Shown one piece after another: positions 8,462 through 15,978 of a stretch of 39,915 bases of DNA; within the stretch, counting starts at the first letter, position 1, and each line of letters opens with the position of its first letter. Position numbers and translations under genes: made by a program. This DNA is from RGIG8775 sp045660295. Lineage in GTDB: Bacteria > Bacillota > Clostridia > Oscillospirales > CAG-272. The stretch is from the NCBI GenBank assembly GCA_045660295.1, contig JAZRDN010000006.1, positions 1-39,915 on the forward strand, written 5' to 3'. The notes below the pieces were generated by a model. The model was not told where the DNA came from. It saw only the letters and a list, made by a program, of their open reading frames with translations, and made no database searches.

Positions 8462-8490
8462 ACGGCTAAACACCGTCGCCTTTAGTTTTG
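8456..8490 (+). terminator. Terminator hairpin after the repeat
   Basis: Stem AAGGCGACGG / CCGTCGCCTT around the loop CTAAACA, then TAGTTTTG. Nearly the same stem appears inverted at 15529-15553 after the rubredoxin gene. Confidence 0.8.
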
Positions 8491-8511
8491 TATGCAGAAT
8501 TATTTTGTTCA

Positions 8512-8550
8512 AAAAAGGAGCTGTTTCTCATTAACAGCTCCTTTGCTTTG
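8512..8550 (-). terminator. Terminator of the mgtC pair
   Basis: Stem AAAGGAGCTGTT / AACAGCTCCTTT (8514-8525 with 8533-8544). The minus strand continues with a T-run, placing it after the mgtC-like gene ending at 8587. Confidence 0.85.
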
Positions 8551-8586
8551 TGTGCCAATATTATGGTAAAATACTTTGTCGTAGTT

Positions 8587-9288
8587 TTACAGTTCTTCCA
8601 CGGTTCTCACGCTTTCAAGATGGGCTATCTCGTTCAATATCTCATCGTGATGAGCCTTTCGCGGAAATTTAAGCGTGAATATCACGCTTATGCCCTCGTC
8701 CTCCGAGCCTTTGGTTATCTCTGCGTCGAGTATCTCTATTTTCTGCTCGTTTATGCGCTCGTTTATTCTGTATATCTCGGATTTGTCCACAAAATCAACG
8801 TACACGTTAACTATTCTGGGGTTGGACATAAGGTAATATTCAGCCTTTGAGAAAAGCATCTCGGCAAGGATTATCATGACCGTACTGAACACTACCTCAA
8901 GGTAACAGCCCGCTCCCGCGGCAAGACCGATTATCGCCGTTGTCCAAAGTCCCGCGGCGGTAGTAAGTCCCTTGACCTGCTTACGGCGTGTTACGATTAT
9001 CGCCCCCGCGCCAATAAAGCCCATGCCGGAAATAACCTGCGCGCCGAGTCTTAAGGGGTCGGAGACGAAATTTTCAGCGCCGCTCTCGCCGAGAGTCAGC
9101 AAATACTGCCCCACAAGCGTAGTCATTGCCGCGCCCATAGCCGTAAGTATATGAGTTCTGAAACCCGCCGCGCGGCGTTTTTTCTCACGCTCTATACCGA
9201 TAAGCCCTCCGCAAAAGGCGGCAAGCACCAATCTCGCCACTATGCTTACGTCGTTAAAGCCGTAAAAAAGCTCGGATATCCTATACAT
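8587..9288 (-). CDS. MgtC/SapB family membrane protein (second of a pair)
   Basis: A 233-aa MgtC-family protein. Family members help bacteria cope with low magnesium and acid and, in some species, inhibit F-type ATP synthase; the role in Clostridia is not known. The N-terminal 150 residues hold four or five transmembrane helices with the signature segments GGLIGIEREKKRRAAGFRTH and GAGAIIVTRRKQVKGLTTAA. The last 80 residues form a soluble ACT-like domain. GGAGGTG precedes the ATG. It starts two bases after the stop of its paralogue, so the two are co-translated. Confidence 0.9.
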   Translation of the reverse strand: MYRISELFYGFNDVSIVARLVLAAFCGGLIGIEREKKRRAAGFRTHILTAMGAAMTTLVGQYLLTLGESGAENFVSDPLRLGAQVISGMGFIGAGAIIVTRRKQVKGLTTAAGLWTTAIIGLAAGAGCYLEVVFSTVMIILAEMLFSKAEYYLMSNPRIVNVYVDFVDKSEIYRINERINEQKIEILDAEITKGSEDEGISVIFTLKFPRKAHHDEILNEIAHLESVRTVEEL

Positions 9289-9290
9289 TC

Positions 9291-9980
9291 CTACACCTCC
9301 TCAACACTTCGCACGCCGTCAAATGATGCCACCTCTGCCATAAGCACCGCGTGGGGCATTCCCTTGGGGAGCTTAAGCGAGACGACTGAGTTTGGATATG
9401 TACCGTCCGCCGATTTAGAGCGCCTTATCTCGATATCAAATATCTTAACATCCAGCTTTTTGATACCGTCGATTATTCCGCCTATATCGGAGCTTGAGGA
9501 ATATTCAATGTAAATATTCATATTGCGCGCCGAGGCTATGAGCTTGCCCTCAATAAAGGAAAGCAGGGTCATGGTCAAAAGAATAAGCACAAAGCCCACC
9601 AAAGCGCCGAAATAGAATCCTGCGCCGATGGCAAGACCCATACACGCCGAAGCCCAAAGCCCCGCCGCGGTGGTGAGTCCCTTTATCTGCTGACGACCCG
9701 TTACAATTATAGTTCCCGCACCAAGGAAACCGATACCGCTGACCACCTGCGCGCCAAGACGCGACAGGTCTGTGGTATATCCGCGCCAGAACATATGTTG
9801 GCTTATAAGCATGGTAAGAGCCGCGCCCAAGCAGACTATCATGTGCGTTCTGAAGCCCGCGGGACGGCGTTTGCGTCCGCGGTCAAAGCCGATTATACCG
9901 CCGCAAAGAACAGCCGCCGCAAGTCTGAAAATAACAGACACGGTATTATATTCGCTGATAAGTTCAATAAAATTTCCCAT
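9291..9980 (-). CDS. MgtC/SapB family membrane protein (first of a pair)
   Basis: A 229-aa paralogue of the next gene with the same layout: helices with GGIIGFDRGRKRRPAGFRTH and GAGTIIVTGRQQIKGLTTAA, then a soluble C-terminal domain. I chose the ATG at 9980, which follows GAAGGGG at good spacing; a TTG 15 bases earlier is less likely. No promoter is visible between this gene and the terminator of the 95-aa gene upstream, so it may be fed by read-through or by an unrecognised promoter. Two unlike copies side by side suggest a heteromeric complex or divided roles. Confidence 0.9.
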   Translation of the reverse strand: MGNFIELISEYNTVSVIFRLAAAVLCGGIIGFDRGRKRRPAGFRTHMIVCLGAALTMLISQHMFWRGYTTDLSRLGAQVVSGIGFLGAGTIIVTGRQQIKGLTTAAGLWASACMGLAIGAGFYFGALVGFVLILLTMTLLSFIEGKLIASARNMNIYIEYSSSSDIGGIIDGIKKLDVKIFDIEIRRSKSADGTYPNSVVSLKLPKGMPHAVLMAEVASFDGVRSVEEV

Positions 9981-10005
9981 AGCAAACCCCTTCAAAAAAG
10001 CAAGT

Positions 10006-10041
10006 CGGAGCTGTCAAAAACTTTAACAGCTCCGCTTTTTT
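10006..10041. terminator. Terminator between the 95-aa gene and the mgtC pair
   Basis: Stem CGGAGCTGT / ACAGCTCCG with a run of six T on the plus strand. On the minus strand a GCTTTTTTG run follows a few bases later. It belongs to the recurring GGAGCTG hairpin group of this window. Confidence 0.75.
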
Positions 10042-10328
10042 CATGCCAACGCTCTTTCAAGCCATACAAGACCGATTGAGAAAGCATCATGCAATCCGTT
10101 TTTGTCGCCTTGCTTCAATATTTTGGTCGAATCCTTAGAGTCAATTATCTGAATAAGAATTTTGTCGGGGAGGCTATGACCGTTTACCTCCTTATAAGAC
10201 ATGATCTCAAGCACGAGGAAGCACTTCTCGTTCATGTCACCGTAGCAGATGGTGTTACCCTCTCTTACAAGCGGCTTGCCCTTATATTCAAGGAACTTTC
10301 CGCTTACAACCTTGCGTGTATCCGCCAT
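10041..10328 (-). CDS. Conserved-looking 95-aa protein of unknown function
   Basis: I do not recognise a named family. The 95-aa product is soluble, without signal peptide or membrane segment. It alternates short beta-like stretches (VVSGKFLEYKGKPLVREGNT, ICYGD, KCFLVLEIMSY, ILIQIIDS) and ends in a helical SIGLVWLERALA. This looks like a small all-beta or alpha/beta domain. It has an excellent ribosome site (AAAGGGAG), a consensus promoter and a terminator, so it is a real, separately transcribed gene. It lies between tmcAL and the mgtC pair, which does not suggest a pathway. Confidence 0.8.
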   Translation of the reverse strand: MADTRKVVSGKFLEYKGKPLVREGNTICYGDMNEKCFLVLEIMSYKEVNGHSLPDKILIQIIDSKDSTKILKQGDKNGLHDAFSIGLVWLERALA

Positions 10329-10382
10329 TCGTTACACTCCCTTTCTATGTTAATTGAATTAATACTCTCTTTAGATTAGATT

Positions 10383-10411
10383 ATTATACCACAATTTATA
10401 CAAAAAGTCAA
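10383..10411 (-). promoter_or_regulatory. Promoter for the 95-aa gene
   Basis: On the minus strand TTGACT (10411-10406), 17 bases, TATAAT (10388-10383), 55 bases before the start codon. Confidence 0.85.
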
Positions 10412-10414
10412 CAC

Positions 10415-11581
10415 CTATTCGATATATATTTTCTTTTTTGCCAAATATGCCGCCTCCTTGGGTGTTGGAATAGCCAAGGTGTATAGCGCGTCGGCACGCT
10501 CGGAAAGCTCGCGTTGACGGCATTCGGGGGTGTCGGCGGCCTTGGTGACTATCTTCATTCCGCTCTCTTTTTTGCGAAGCGACGAAAGTATTTCCCTGCC
10601 CACCGAATTCGCCGCAAGCACCGAGGTGTATTCAGGCTTTGCGTCAAGGTCTGCTTTGGTTACACCGAGAAGCGCGAAAAGTATGGCTCTGCGTATTTTT
10701 GCCGTGGTGTATTTCTTTGTGGAAGCATACCACTCCATATCTTCAAGGTTCTTTGACGAAAGCGCCGCATCCTTTATCCTGTATTCAAGTCCGTTGCCAA
10801 GCTCGGCTACATCCGAAAGCGACGCGGGATCAACCATTCGCCAATACGTCATCAACGCATTTTCAATCCTTTTTATGTCGGTGGGCGCTTCGCCGTTTTC
10901 AATTGCTCTCTTTATAATCTCAAGCGCTTTTGTGGGCATATATTCTTCCAACCCATTTGTGGCTTTAGTGCGCAAGAAATTTCTTATGGCGGTAGCCGAT
11001 GCGAATTTCGAATTGATATCCTCATCACGGAAGGCATCGCCCACGCGCTTTACGGCAATCGGTTCGATGTTCAGTCCGCGGCGGTTTATCTCCTTGATAT
11101 ATTCCACGCCGAGTATATCGTTTGACAGCATTTCGGCATTTTTGCCAAGCATTATTCCAAGCGCCTCAAAATAACCCTTTGCCGCGCCCTCGTCGTGGGA
11201 GATGCCCTCTCTCATTTTGGCAAACTCGTCGCTTGCCGCCGCTATTGCCGCCTCTTTGATAAAATCAATATCGCCGCTCTCCGATCCGAAATATATTCTT
11301 GACACGCCCACACTCTCAAGCACCGAAATGCCCCCCTTGGCAAAGAACTCGGCGCTTGACATGGAAAATGGAAACGGCAGCTCCAAAACAAGGTCAACTC
11401 CGCACTTTACGGCAGCCTCGGCTCTTGTATACTTATCGGCTATGGCAAGTTCTCCGCGTTGGGTATAATTTCCGCTCATCACGGCAATCACAGCAAAGCC
11501 GTCGGCTTTCGCCTGCTTAACGAGATATTCGTGCCCGTTGTGAAAGGGATTATATTCGCATATTATGCCCGCTATTTTCAT
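10415..11581 (-). CDS. tmcAL: tRNA(Met) cytidine acetate ligase TmcAL
   Basis: TmcAL (YlbM type) activates acetate with ATP and transfers the acetyl group to N4 of the wobble cytidine of elongator tRNA-Met. The 388-aa product has the family's usual length. The N-terminal nucleotidyltransferase fold starts MKIAGIICEYNPFHNGHEYL, where the HxGH-like active site is FHNGH at residues 13-17. Further family segments are VMSGNYTQRGE and DLVLELPFPFSMSSAEFF. It is divergent from ackA, a neighbourhood often seen in Clostridia, which is fitting because both enzymes handle acetate and ATP. The ribosome site AAAGGA is somewhat distant from the ATG. Confidence 0.93.
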   Translation of the reverse strand: MKIAGIICEYNPFHNGHEYLVKQAKADGFAVIAVMSGNYTQRGELAIADKYTRAEAAVKCGVDLVLELPFPFSMSSAEFFAKGGISVLESVGVSRIYFGSESGDIDFIKEAAIAAASDEFAKMREGISHDEGAAKGYFEALGIMLGKNAEMLSNDILGVEYIKEINRRGLNIEPIAVKRVGDAFRDEDINSKFASATAIRNFLRTKATNGLEEYMPTKALEIIKRAIENGEAPTDIKRIENALMTYWRMVDPASLSDVAELGNGLEYRIKDAALSSKNLEDMEWYASTKKYTTAKIRRAILFALLGVTKADLDAKPEYTSVLAANSVGREILSSLRKKESGMKIVTKAADTPECRQRELSERADALYTLAIPTPKEAAYLAKKKIYIE

Positions 11582-11638
11582 TTGGCTTCTTTTTCCTTTC
11601 TGTTTTCACTCTTTTTTGCAAAAAATTTATAAATGCTA

Positions 11639-11667
11639 TTGAAATATTTTCCGATTTGTTGTATAAT
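11639..11667 (+). promoter_or_regulatory. Promoter for ackA
   Basis: TTGAAA (11639-11644), 17 bases, TATAAT (11662-11667), 35 bases before the ATG at 11702. Confidence 0.85.
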
Positions 11668-11701
11668 GAAATGTAAAATTTTTTCTATGGAGGAATACAT
11701 A

Positions 11702-12910
11702 ATGAATGTACTCGTAGTAAATGCGGGAAGCTCTTCCCTCAAATATCAGCTTTTTGACACCTCCGACGGCACGGTTGTCGCAAAGGGTCTTTGCGAGAGA
11801 ATCGGTATCGACGGAGCAATCACCCACAAGCAACTTGTAAGCGGCAAGGAATATTCCGCTCAGCTCCCCATGCCCAACCACACCGCGGCAATGACATACG
11901 TTGTTGAGGCGCTTACAAACGACGACCACGGTTGCGTTAAGAGCATGGACGAGATCGAGGCCGTAGGTCACAGAATCGTTCACGGCGGCGCTTATTTCTC
12001 TGAATCTATGCTCCTTAACAAGGACGTTCTCGCAAAGCTCGAGCTTTGCCGCGACCTTGCTCCTCTTCACACAGGCGCTCACATTCAGGGTATCGAGGGT
12101 TGCCTTGCGGTAATGCCCAACACACCCCAGGTTCTCGTGTTTGACACCGCCTTCCACCAGACTATGCCCAAGGAAGCATACACATATGCTATCCCCACAG
12201 AGCTTTATGAAAAGTACTCTATCCGCCGTTACGGCTTCCACGGTACTTCTCACCGCTACGTTTCCGCAGAGATGACAAAGATTCTTGGCAAGGTTGAGGG
12301 CACAAAGATAGTTACCTGCCATCTTGGAAACGGTTCTTCCATTTCTGCTGTTAAGGACGGCAAGGTAGTTGACACAAGCATGGGCTTTACACCTCTCGCG
12401 GGTGTTGAGATGGGTACACGTTGCGGAGACATCGACCCCGCTATCGTTCCCTTCCTTATGGAGAAGCTTGAGATGAACACCACACAGATAAACGACTTCC
12501 TTAACAAGAAGTGCGGATTCCTCGGAGTTTCCGGAGTTTCCTCCGACTGCCGTGACCTTGAGGCGGCTATCGCTGACGGTAACGAAAACGCAAAGCTTGC
12601 TATGGACCTTCTCGGATACCAGATCAAGAAGTACATCGGCTCTTACGCGGCCGCTATGGGCGGTCTTGACGCTATCGTATTTACAGCAGGTATAGGTGAG
12701 AACACCGCTTCTATCAGAAGACGCGCGCTTGACGGTCTTGAATTCCTCGGCGTTGAGTATGATGCCGACGTTAACGAAAAGACATTCGGCAGAAACGGCG
12801 TAACCGAGCTTTCCACAAAGGACTCGAAGGTAAAGGTATACATGATTCCCACCAACGAGGAGCTTGTTATCGCAAGCGATACAGAGGCTATTGTAAAGGC
12901 TTCCAAGTAA
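11702..12910 (+). CDS. ackA: Acetate kinase
   Basis: Acetate kinase converts acetyl phosphate and ADP to acetate and ATP, the energy-yielding last step of acetate formation in fermenting bacteria. The 402-aa product shows both ASKHA-fold signatures: NVLVVNAGSSSLKYQLF at the N terminus and GIDGAI nearby, then GHRIVHGG (near residue 85), FHGTSHRYV, CHLGNGSSISAV and, near the C terminus, VFTAGIGENT. GGAGG precedes the ATG. Codon use is strongly biased (AAG for Lys, CTT/CTC for Leu), consistent with high expression. No phosphotransacetylase gene adjoins it; it is transcribed alone and closed by a hairpin. Confidence 0.97.
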   Translation: MNVLVVNAGSSSLKYQLFDTSDGTVVAKGLCERIGIDGAITHKQLVSGKEYSAQLPMPNHTAAMTYVVEALTNDDHGCVKSMDEIEAVGHRIVHGGAYFSESMLLNKDVLAKLELCRDLAPLHTGAHIQGIEGCLAVMPNTPQVLVFDTAFHQTMPKEAYTYAIPTELYEKYSIRRYGFHGTSHRYVSAEMTKILGKVEGTKIVTCHLGNGSSISAVKDGKVVDTSMGFTPLAGVEMGTRCGDIDPAIVPFLMEKLEMNTTQINDFLNKKCGFLGVSGVSSDCRDLEAAIADGNENAKLAMDLLGYQIKKYIGSYAAAMGGLDAIVFTAGIGENTASIRRRALDGLEFLGVEYDADVNEKTFGRNGVTELSTKDSKVKVYMIPTNEELVIASDTEAIVKASK

Positions 12911-12918
12911 TTAGAGTC

Positions 12919-12941
12919 AGAGGGCTGTTCTTCAGCCCTCT
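12919..12941 (+). terminator. Hairpin after ackA
   Basis: Stem AGAGGGCTG / CAGCCCTCT with a five-base loop. The T-run afterwards is poor (ATCATTATAT), so it may act with the hairpin at 13011. Confidence 0.6.
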
Positions 12942-13010
12942 ATCATTATATCACTTTATGTTTAAACTTTCAACACCTAAAAAATTTTATTATGAAAAAG
13001 GATAAAGAAA

Positions 13011-13036
13011 AAGGCTGAATGATCAGCCTTTTCCTT
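13011..13036. terminator. Bidirectional terminator between ackA and the radical SAM gene
   Basis: Stem AAGGCTGA / TCAGCCTT flanked by A-rich sequence on the left and TTCCTTTTAT on the right. The stop codon of the minus-strand gene lies inside the stem. Confidence 0.7.
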
Positions 13037-14477
13037 TTATAACCGACAACGGGAGCTTCCGCGCCTCATGAGCCGAAAAATCCCTGTGCATAAGCTCCTC
13101 GAACTCGGCGACCTCGCCCGCGCCGAGGAACGTGCCGACGTAGCCGTAAAGCGCTCTGAAGGCATCTGTCTGGGAGAGCTTGCGGATATCTCTGCCGTCG
13201 GTATCCGAAATATAGTCAAGCAATCCGTCGTAGAAGCCAAACGGACTATTTGCTTTTTTCACGGCAAAGTCAAGGCAAAGCTCAAATCTGCCGCTACTGT
13301 AATATCTGTCAAGCAGGTCGGCTATTCTCGACAGCCTGTAAAGCTCGTCTCGGCTTATATCGGCGGTTTTGAGCACGTTGTAGGGCGGACGCGTGGAACA
13401 GACTATACCGTATTTTTCGGCGTTTTCTCTCAGCTTAGTGCCGTGCAGAAGCTTGAGGAAGCCGAGCTGAAGCATATCGCAACAGAAATAAGCGTCGTTA
13501 AAGGATTTTTTAAAGCTATCGTAGTCCTCATATGGCAGACCCGCGATAAGGTCAAGGTGAATATGTATATTTCCCGCCCCGCGCAGTCTCTCCACCGCCG
13601 CTATTACCTGCGCGCTGTCGATATGGCGCGAGACCTCGGCAAGCGTTTTGGGATTGGTGCTTTGAAGTCCTATCTCAAGCTGTATCTTGCCCTTTGGCAT
13701 TTTTGCCAATATTTCAAAGCTCTCCTCGTCAAGCAAGGACGCGCATATCTCGAAATGATAATTTTTCGTATATCTGCCGTCGGCAAGCGCACGCCATATA
13801 TCATTGGCTCGCTTGCGGTCACAGTTAAAGGTACGGTCAACAAATTTTATTATCTTTATGTCCTCCGAGAGGCTTTCAAATTCAAGCAGGTCGGCAAGCG
13901 TTTGCTCGGCGCTTTTTGCGCGAACGCCGCGCTCGGCAGAGGAAAGGCAGTAGGAGCAGTTATAGGGGCAACCCCGTGACGATTCGTAATATAACATTTT
14001 GCCCGATTTATAGTCACCATCGCGGTAGAGTATTCCCTCGTCGCCCATAACGTCGGGCTTTTCGCCGTATATTATACGCTCAAGTCGCTCGCCGCGCGAG
14101 AGTGCGTCACAGATTCGGCAAACGGCGTCCTCGCCCTCACCGCAAACGATATGGTCTATAAAAGTGTCGCCGTCAAAGCGCTCGGTATCATACGACACCT
14201 CCGGACCGCCAAACACAATCTTCGCGGACGGCAAAAGCCGCTTTAAGTCGGCGGCGACAGAAAGCATCTCGGTAATATTCCATATATAACACGAAAAGCT
14301 GTAAAAGTCAGCCCTTTCGTTGTAAAGCCACTGTAGCACCTCGTCTCTGCGGTCACGGAGATTGGCTTCAACGATCTTTGGGGCGTATCCCGCCCTCTCA
14401 AGAGCACCGCGCAGGCAATACGCCGCAAGGCAGGTATGCGAATATGAGCCGTTCATGGCAAACAAGACTATCTTCAT
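13023..14477 (-). CDS. B12-binding domain radical SAM protein, DUF4080 type
   Basis: A 484-aa cytoplasmic radical SAM enzyme. Residues 1-140 form a cobalamin-binding-like Rossmann domain (IVFGGPEVSYD near residue 90). The [4Fe-4S] cluster site for SAM cleavage is CPYNCSYC, around residues 169-176, followed by a TIM-barrel-like core with EIGLQSTNPKTLAEVSR. The C-terminal 120 residues match the DUF4080 part of this group. Reaction unknown; members are common in anaerobes. The start has RBS AGAGGTG and a nearby promoter. It is a single gene pointing towards ackA. Confidence 0.88.
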   Translation of the reverse strand: MKIVLFAMNGSYSHTCLAAYCLRGALERAGYAPKIVEANLRDRRDEVLQWLYNERADFYSFSCYIWNITEMLSVAADLKRLLPSAKIVFGGPEVSYDTERFDGDTFIDHIVCGEGEDAVCRICDALSRGERLERIIYGEKPDVMGDEGILYRDGDYKSGKMLYYESSRGCPYNCSYCLSSAERGVRAKSAEQTLADLLEFESLSEDIKIIKFVDRTFNCDRKRANDIWRALADGRYTKNYHFEICASLLDEESFEILAKMPKGKIQLEIGLQSTNPKTLAEVSRHIDSAQVIAAVERLRGAGNIHIHLDLIAGLPYEDYDSFKKSFNDAYFCCDMLQLGFLKLLHGTKLRENAEKYGIVCSTRPPYNVLKTADISRDELYRLSRIADLLDRYYSSGRFELCLDFAVKKANSPFGFYDGLLDYISDTDGRDIRKLSQTDAFRALYGYVGTFLGAGEVAEFEELMHRDFSAHEARKLPLSVIKGKG

Positions 14478-14494
14478 TTTCTCACCTCTTTTTT

Positions 14495-14523
14495 ATTTTA
14501 CCAAAAAACAAACGAAATTACAA
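14495..14523 (-). promoter_or_regulatory. Promoter for the radical SAM gene
   Basis: On the minus strand TTGTAA (14523-14518), 17 bases, TAAAAT (14500-14495), only 17 bases before the ATG, giving a very short leader. Confidence 0.7.
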
Positions 14524-14542
14524 TGTTTTTATCAAATTTCTA

Positions 14543-14571
14543 TTGACCGCGATTTTTTAGTGTGGTAGATT
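14543..14571 (+). promoter_or_regulatory. Promoter for the 35-aa small ORF
   Basis: TTGACC (14543-14548), 17 bases, TAGATT (14566-14571), 26 bases before the ATG at 14598. Confidence 0.6.
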
Positions 14572-14597
14572 ATAAAGCCCACGCAAGGAGACAAATC

Positions 14598-14705
14598 ATG
14601 ATAATTATAAAAGAAAACGGACTTGCCGCTTATTTTGATGTGACCGAAAACGGCTTAAAGGTAACTCTCAAAACCAATCAGGCGGTAGTTATTGAAATCA
14701 AATAA
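14598..14705 (+). CDS. Small 35-aa protein of unknown function
   Basis: A 35-codon gene too short for usual gene finders. It reads MIIIKENGLAAYFDVTENGL and continues KVTLKTNQAVVIEIK. The AAGGAG ribosome site is eight bases before the ATG, a promoter lies just upstream and a strong terminator follows six bases after the stop. The sequence alternates hydrophobic and polar residues (IIIKENGLAAYFDV, LKVTLKTNQAVVIEI), which fits a small beta hairpin or a two-strand sheet, and has no membrane segment. No family is recognised. The complete set of signals makes a real gene more likely than chance. Confidence 0.6.
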   Translation: MIIIKENGLAAYFDVTENGLKVTLKTNQAVVIEIK

Positions 14706-14710
14706 ATTTG

Positions 14711-14748
14711 AAGGAGCTGACCCTTAACGAGTTAGCTCCTTTATCGTT
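14711..14748. terminator. Terminator shared by the small ORF and the HD gene
   Basis: Stem AAGGAGCTGAC / GTTAGCTCCTT (14711-14721 with 14731-14741, one G-U pair), followed by TATCGTTTTC. It also lies just after the minus-strand HD gene. Confidence 0.8.
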
Positions 14749-14753
14749 TTCTT

Positions 14754-15413
14754 TTAAAGCATCTTCTGTCCGTTTATGTCAAGTCCGAACTTAAGCCCGA
14801 GATAATCAGCCGCCTTGCGGCACATTATCATGCGTCCGAGGAATATTTCAAAATAATCCATCACAGAGCTGATAGTGCTGTCAATATCAAGATAAAGCGT
14901 TATCTCCATTTTTTTGGTATCGACATCAAGACGCGAGCCTTCAACCGAATAATTTACTCTGTCGTGAATATCAAAGGTCGAGATATCGCTATTGCGTACA
15001 CGGCTTCGGCGCACGTCGCTCTTGTCGGCGAGAATAAGCGCCGCCGACACGGCGTTGACCGCAACCCCAGTTCCCTCGTCGTGGTTTCCTATCGCCGTTA
15101 TGACCGTGGCGATATCCTCAGCGGGCATATCCTTGTGGTCAAGCAGACGGAACATCATGACCGCGCCGCTTTGCGAGTGGTCTGTTCTGTTTACAAGATT
15201 TCCAATGTCGTGGGTGTAGCCCGCAATGCCCGCAAGCTCAACCTCATGCTCCGAGTGTCCAAGCGCGCGCAGAATGTACATAGCGGTATCAGCCACCTTA
15301 AGCACGTGTGAAAAGCTGTGCTCTGTGTAGCCCAATGCCCCAAGCGCATCGTCCGCCCTTTTTATATAGACCTTTATCGCCTCGTCTCTTTTTATGTCCT
15401 CAAAGGTTATCAT
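14754..15413 (-). CDS. HD-domain phosphohydrolase
   Basis: A 219-aa HD-superfamily protein, probably a metal-dependent phosphohydrolase acting on a nucleotide or phosphorylated metabolite. The motif residues are HSFSHVLKVAD (first His, near residue 34), YTHDIGN (the HD pair near residue 70), and a further IGNHDEG with ADKSDVRRSR, which fits the conserved D of the fold. The C-terminal 70 residues form an alpha/beta tail of unknown role. I chose the ATG at 15413 because GGAGGTGG lies eight bases upstream; the longer frame has no ribosome site and lies over the promoter. Single gene. Confidence 0.82.
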   Translation of the reverse strand: MITFEDIKRDEAIKVYIKRADDALGALGYTEHSFSHVLKVADTAMYILRALGHSEHEVELAGIAGYTHDIGNLVNRTDHSQSGAVMMFRLLDHKDMPAEDIATVITAIGNHDEGTGVAVNAVSAALILADKSDVRRSRVRNSDISTFDIHDRVNYSVEGSRLDVDTKKMEITLYLDIDSTISSVMDYFEIFLGRMIMCRKAADYLGLKFGLDINGQKML

Positions 15414-15440
15414 AAGCCACCTCCATATATTTCTATAACT

Positions 15441-15469
15441 ATTATAAACGTATTTCAACAAAAAATCAA
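15441..15469 (-). promoter_or_regulatory. Promoter for the HD-domain gene
   Basis: On the minus strand TTGATT (15469-15464), 17 bases, TATAAT (15446-15441). Confidence 0.8.
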
Positions 15470-15528
15470 GTCCTTTAACACACATTTAATAGTTGAGTTA
15501 CAAAAGCCATCTTCCGCACCGAAAAGTA

Positions 15529-15553
15529 AAGGCGACGGTTCGGCCGTCGCCTT
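15529..15553 (-). terminator. Terminator of the rubredoxin gene
   Basis: Stem AAGGCGACGG / CCGTCGCCTT with the loop TTCGG, 64 bases after the rubredoxin stop. On the minus strand it is followed by TACTTTTCGG. The stem and the flanking GTAAACC are shared with the hairpin at 8450-8482. Confidence 0.75.
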
Positions 15554-15617
15554 GGTTTACAGGTCGAAATGTATCACATACGCTCCTTTGTCGCCGGCAA
15601 TACACATTCGGTTAGGA

Positions 15618-15779
15618 TTACTCCGCAACCGAGAAATCGTCCTTTCCTACTCCGCAAAGAGGGCACTCGAAGTCCTCGGGAAGATCCTCAAACTTTGTTC
15701 CGGGCGCGATTCCGTTTTCGGGATCGCCAACAGCCTCGTCGTATTCCCATCCGCAAACATCACAAACATACTTTTTCAT
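15618..15779 (-). CDS. Rubredoxin
   Basis: A 53-aa one-iron electron carrier of the cytoplasm, used by anaerobes for oxygen and peroxide detoxification and other one-electron transfers. The translated frame starts MKKYVCDVCGWEYDEAVGDP and contains both iron-binding knuckles, CDVCGW (Cys6, Cys9) and CPLCGVGKDDF (Cys39, Cys42). The ATG at 15779 is preceded by CGGAGGAA. It has its own -10 box with two inverted repeats just upstream and its own terminator. No partner enzyme is adjacent. Confidence 0.96.
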   Translation of the reverse strand: MKKYVCDVCGWEYDEAVGDPENGIAPGTKFEDLPEDFECPLCGVGKDDFSVAE

Positions 15780-15846
15780 AATAAATTCCTCCGAATATTT
15801 TTTATTTAAGTTAAAGAGCTTTGCGCTCTCTTTTGCTTACGTTTGA

Positions 15847-15889
15847 ATTATACCACAATATTTTCCGAAAATATGTTGAATTTTCAACA
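15847..15889 (-). promoter_or_regulatory. Rubredoxin promoter region with two inverted repeats
   Basis: On the minus strand a TATAAT -10 box is at 15852-15847 but no good -35 box is seen. Instead two palindromes adjoin it: ATATTTTCCGAAAATAT (15858-15874) and TGTTGAATTTTCAACA (15874-15889). The second resembles the Rex operator TTGTTAA-N4-TTAACAA with two changes. A weak -35 box plus palindromes suggests regulated transcription. Confidence 0.55.
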
Positions 15890-15934
15890 AAATAAAAAAA
15901 TTTTTAAAAAATTTCACTTTAATTCTTCCACCTA

Positions 15935-15963
15935 TTGCAAAAATCAAAAAAATGTGCTATAAT
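15935..15963 (+). promoter_or_regulatory. Promoter of the folT-folC operon
   Basis: TTGCAA (15935-15940), 17 bases, TATAAT (15958-15963). Transcription would start just before the riboswitch aptamer at 15979. Confidence 0.85.
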
Positions 15964-15978
15964 CATTCTCGACACATG

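Noticed and set aside
13068..13979. A 303-codon plus-strand frame opposite the radical SAM gene
   Set aside because: Shadow of a gene with clear cluster and barrel motifs; no ribosome site.
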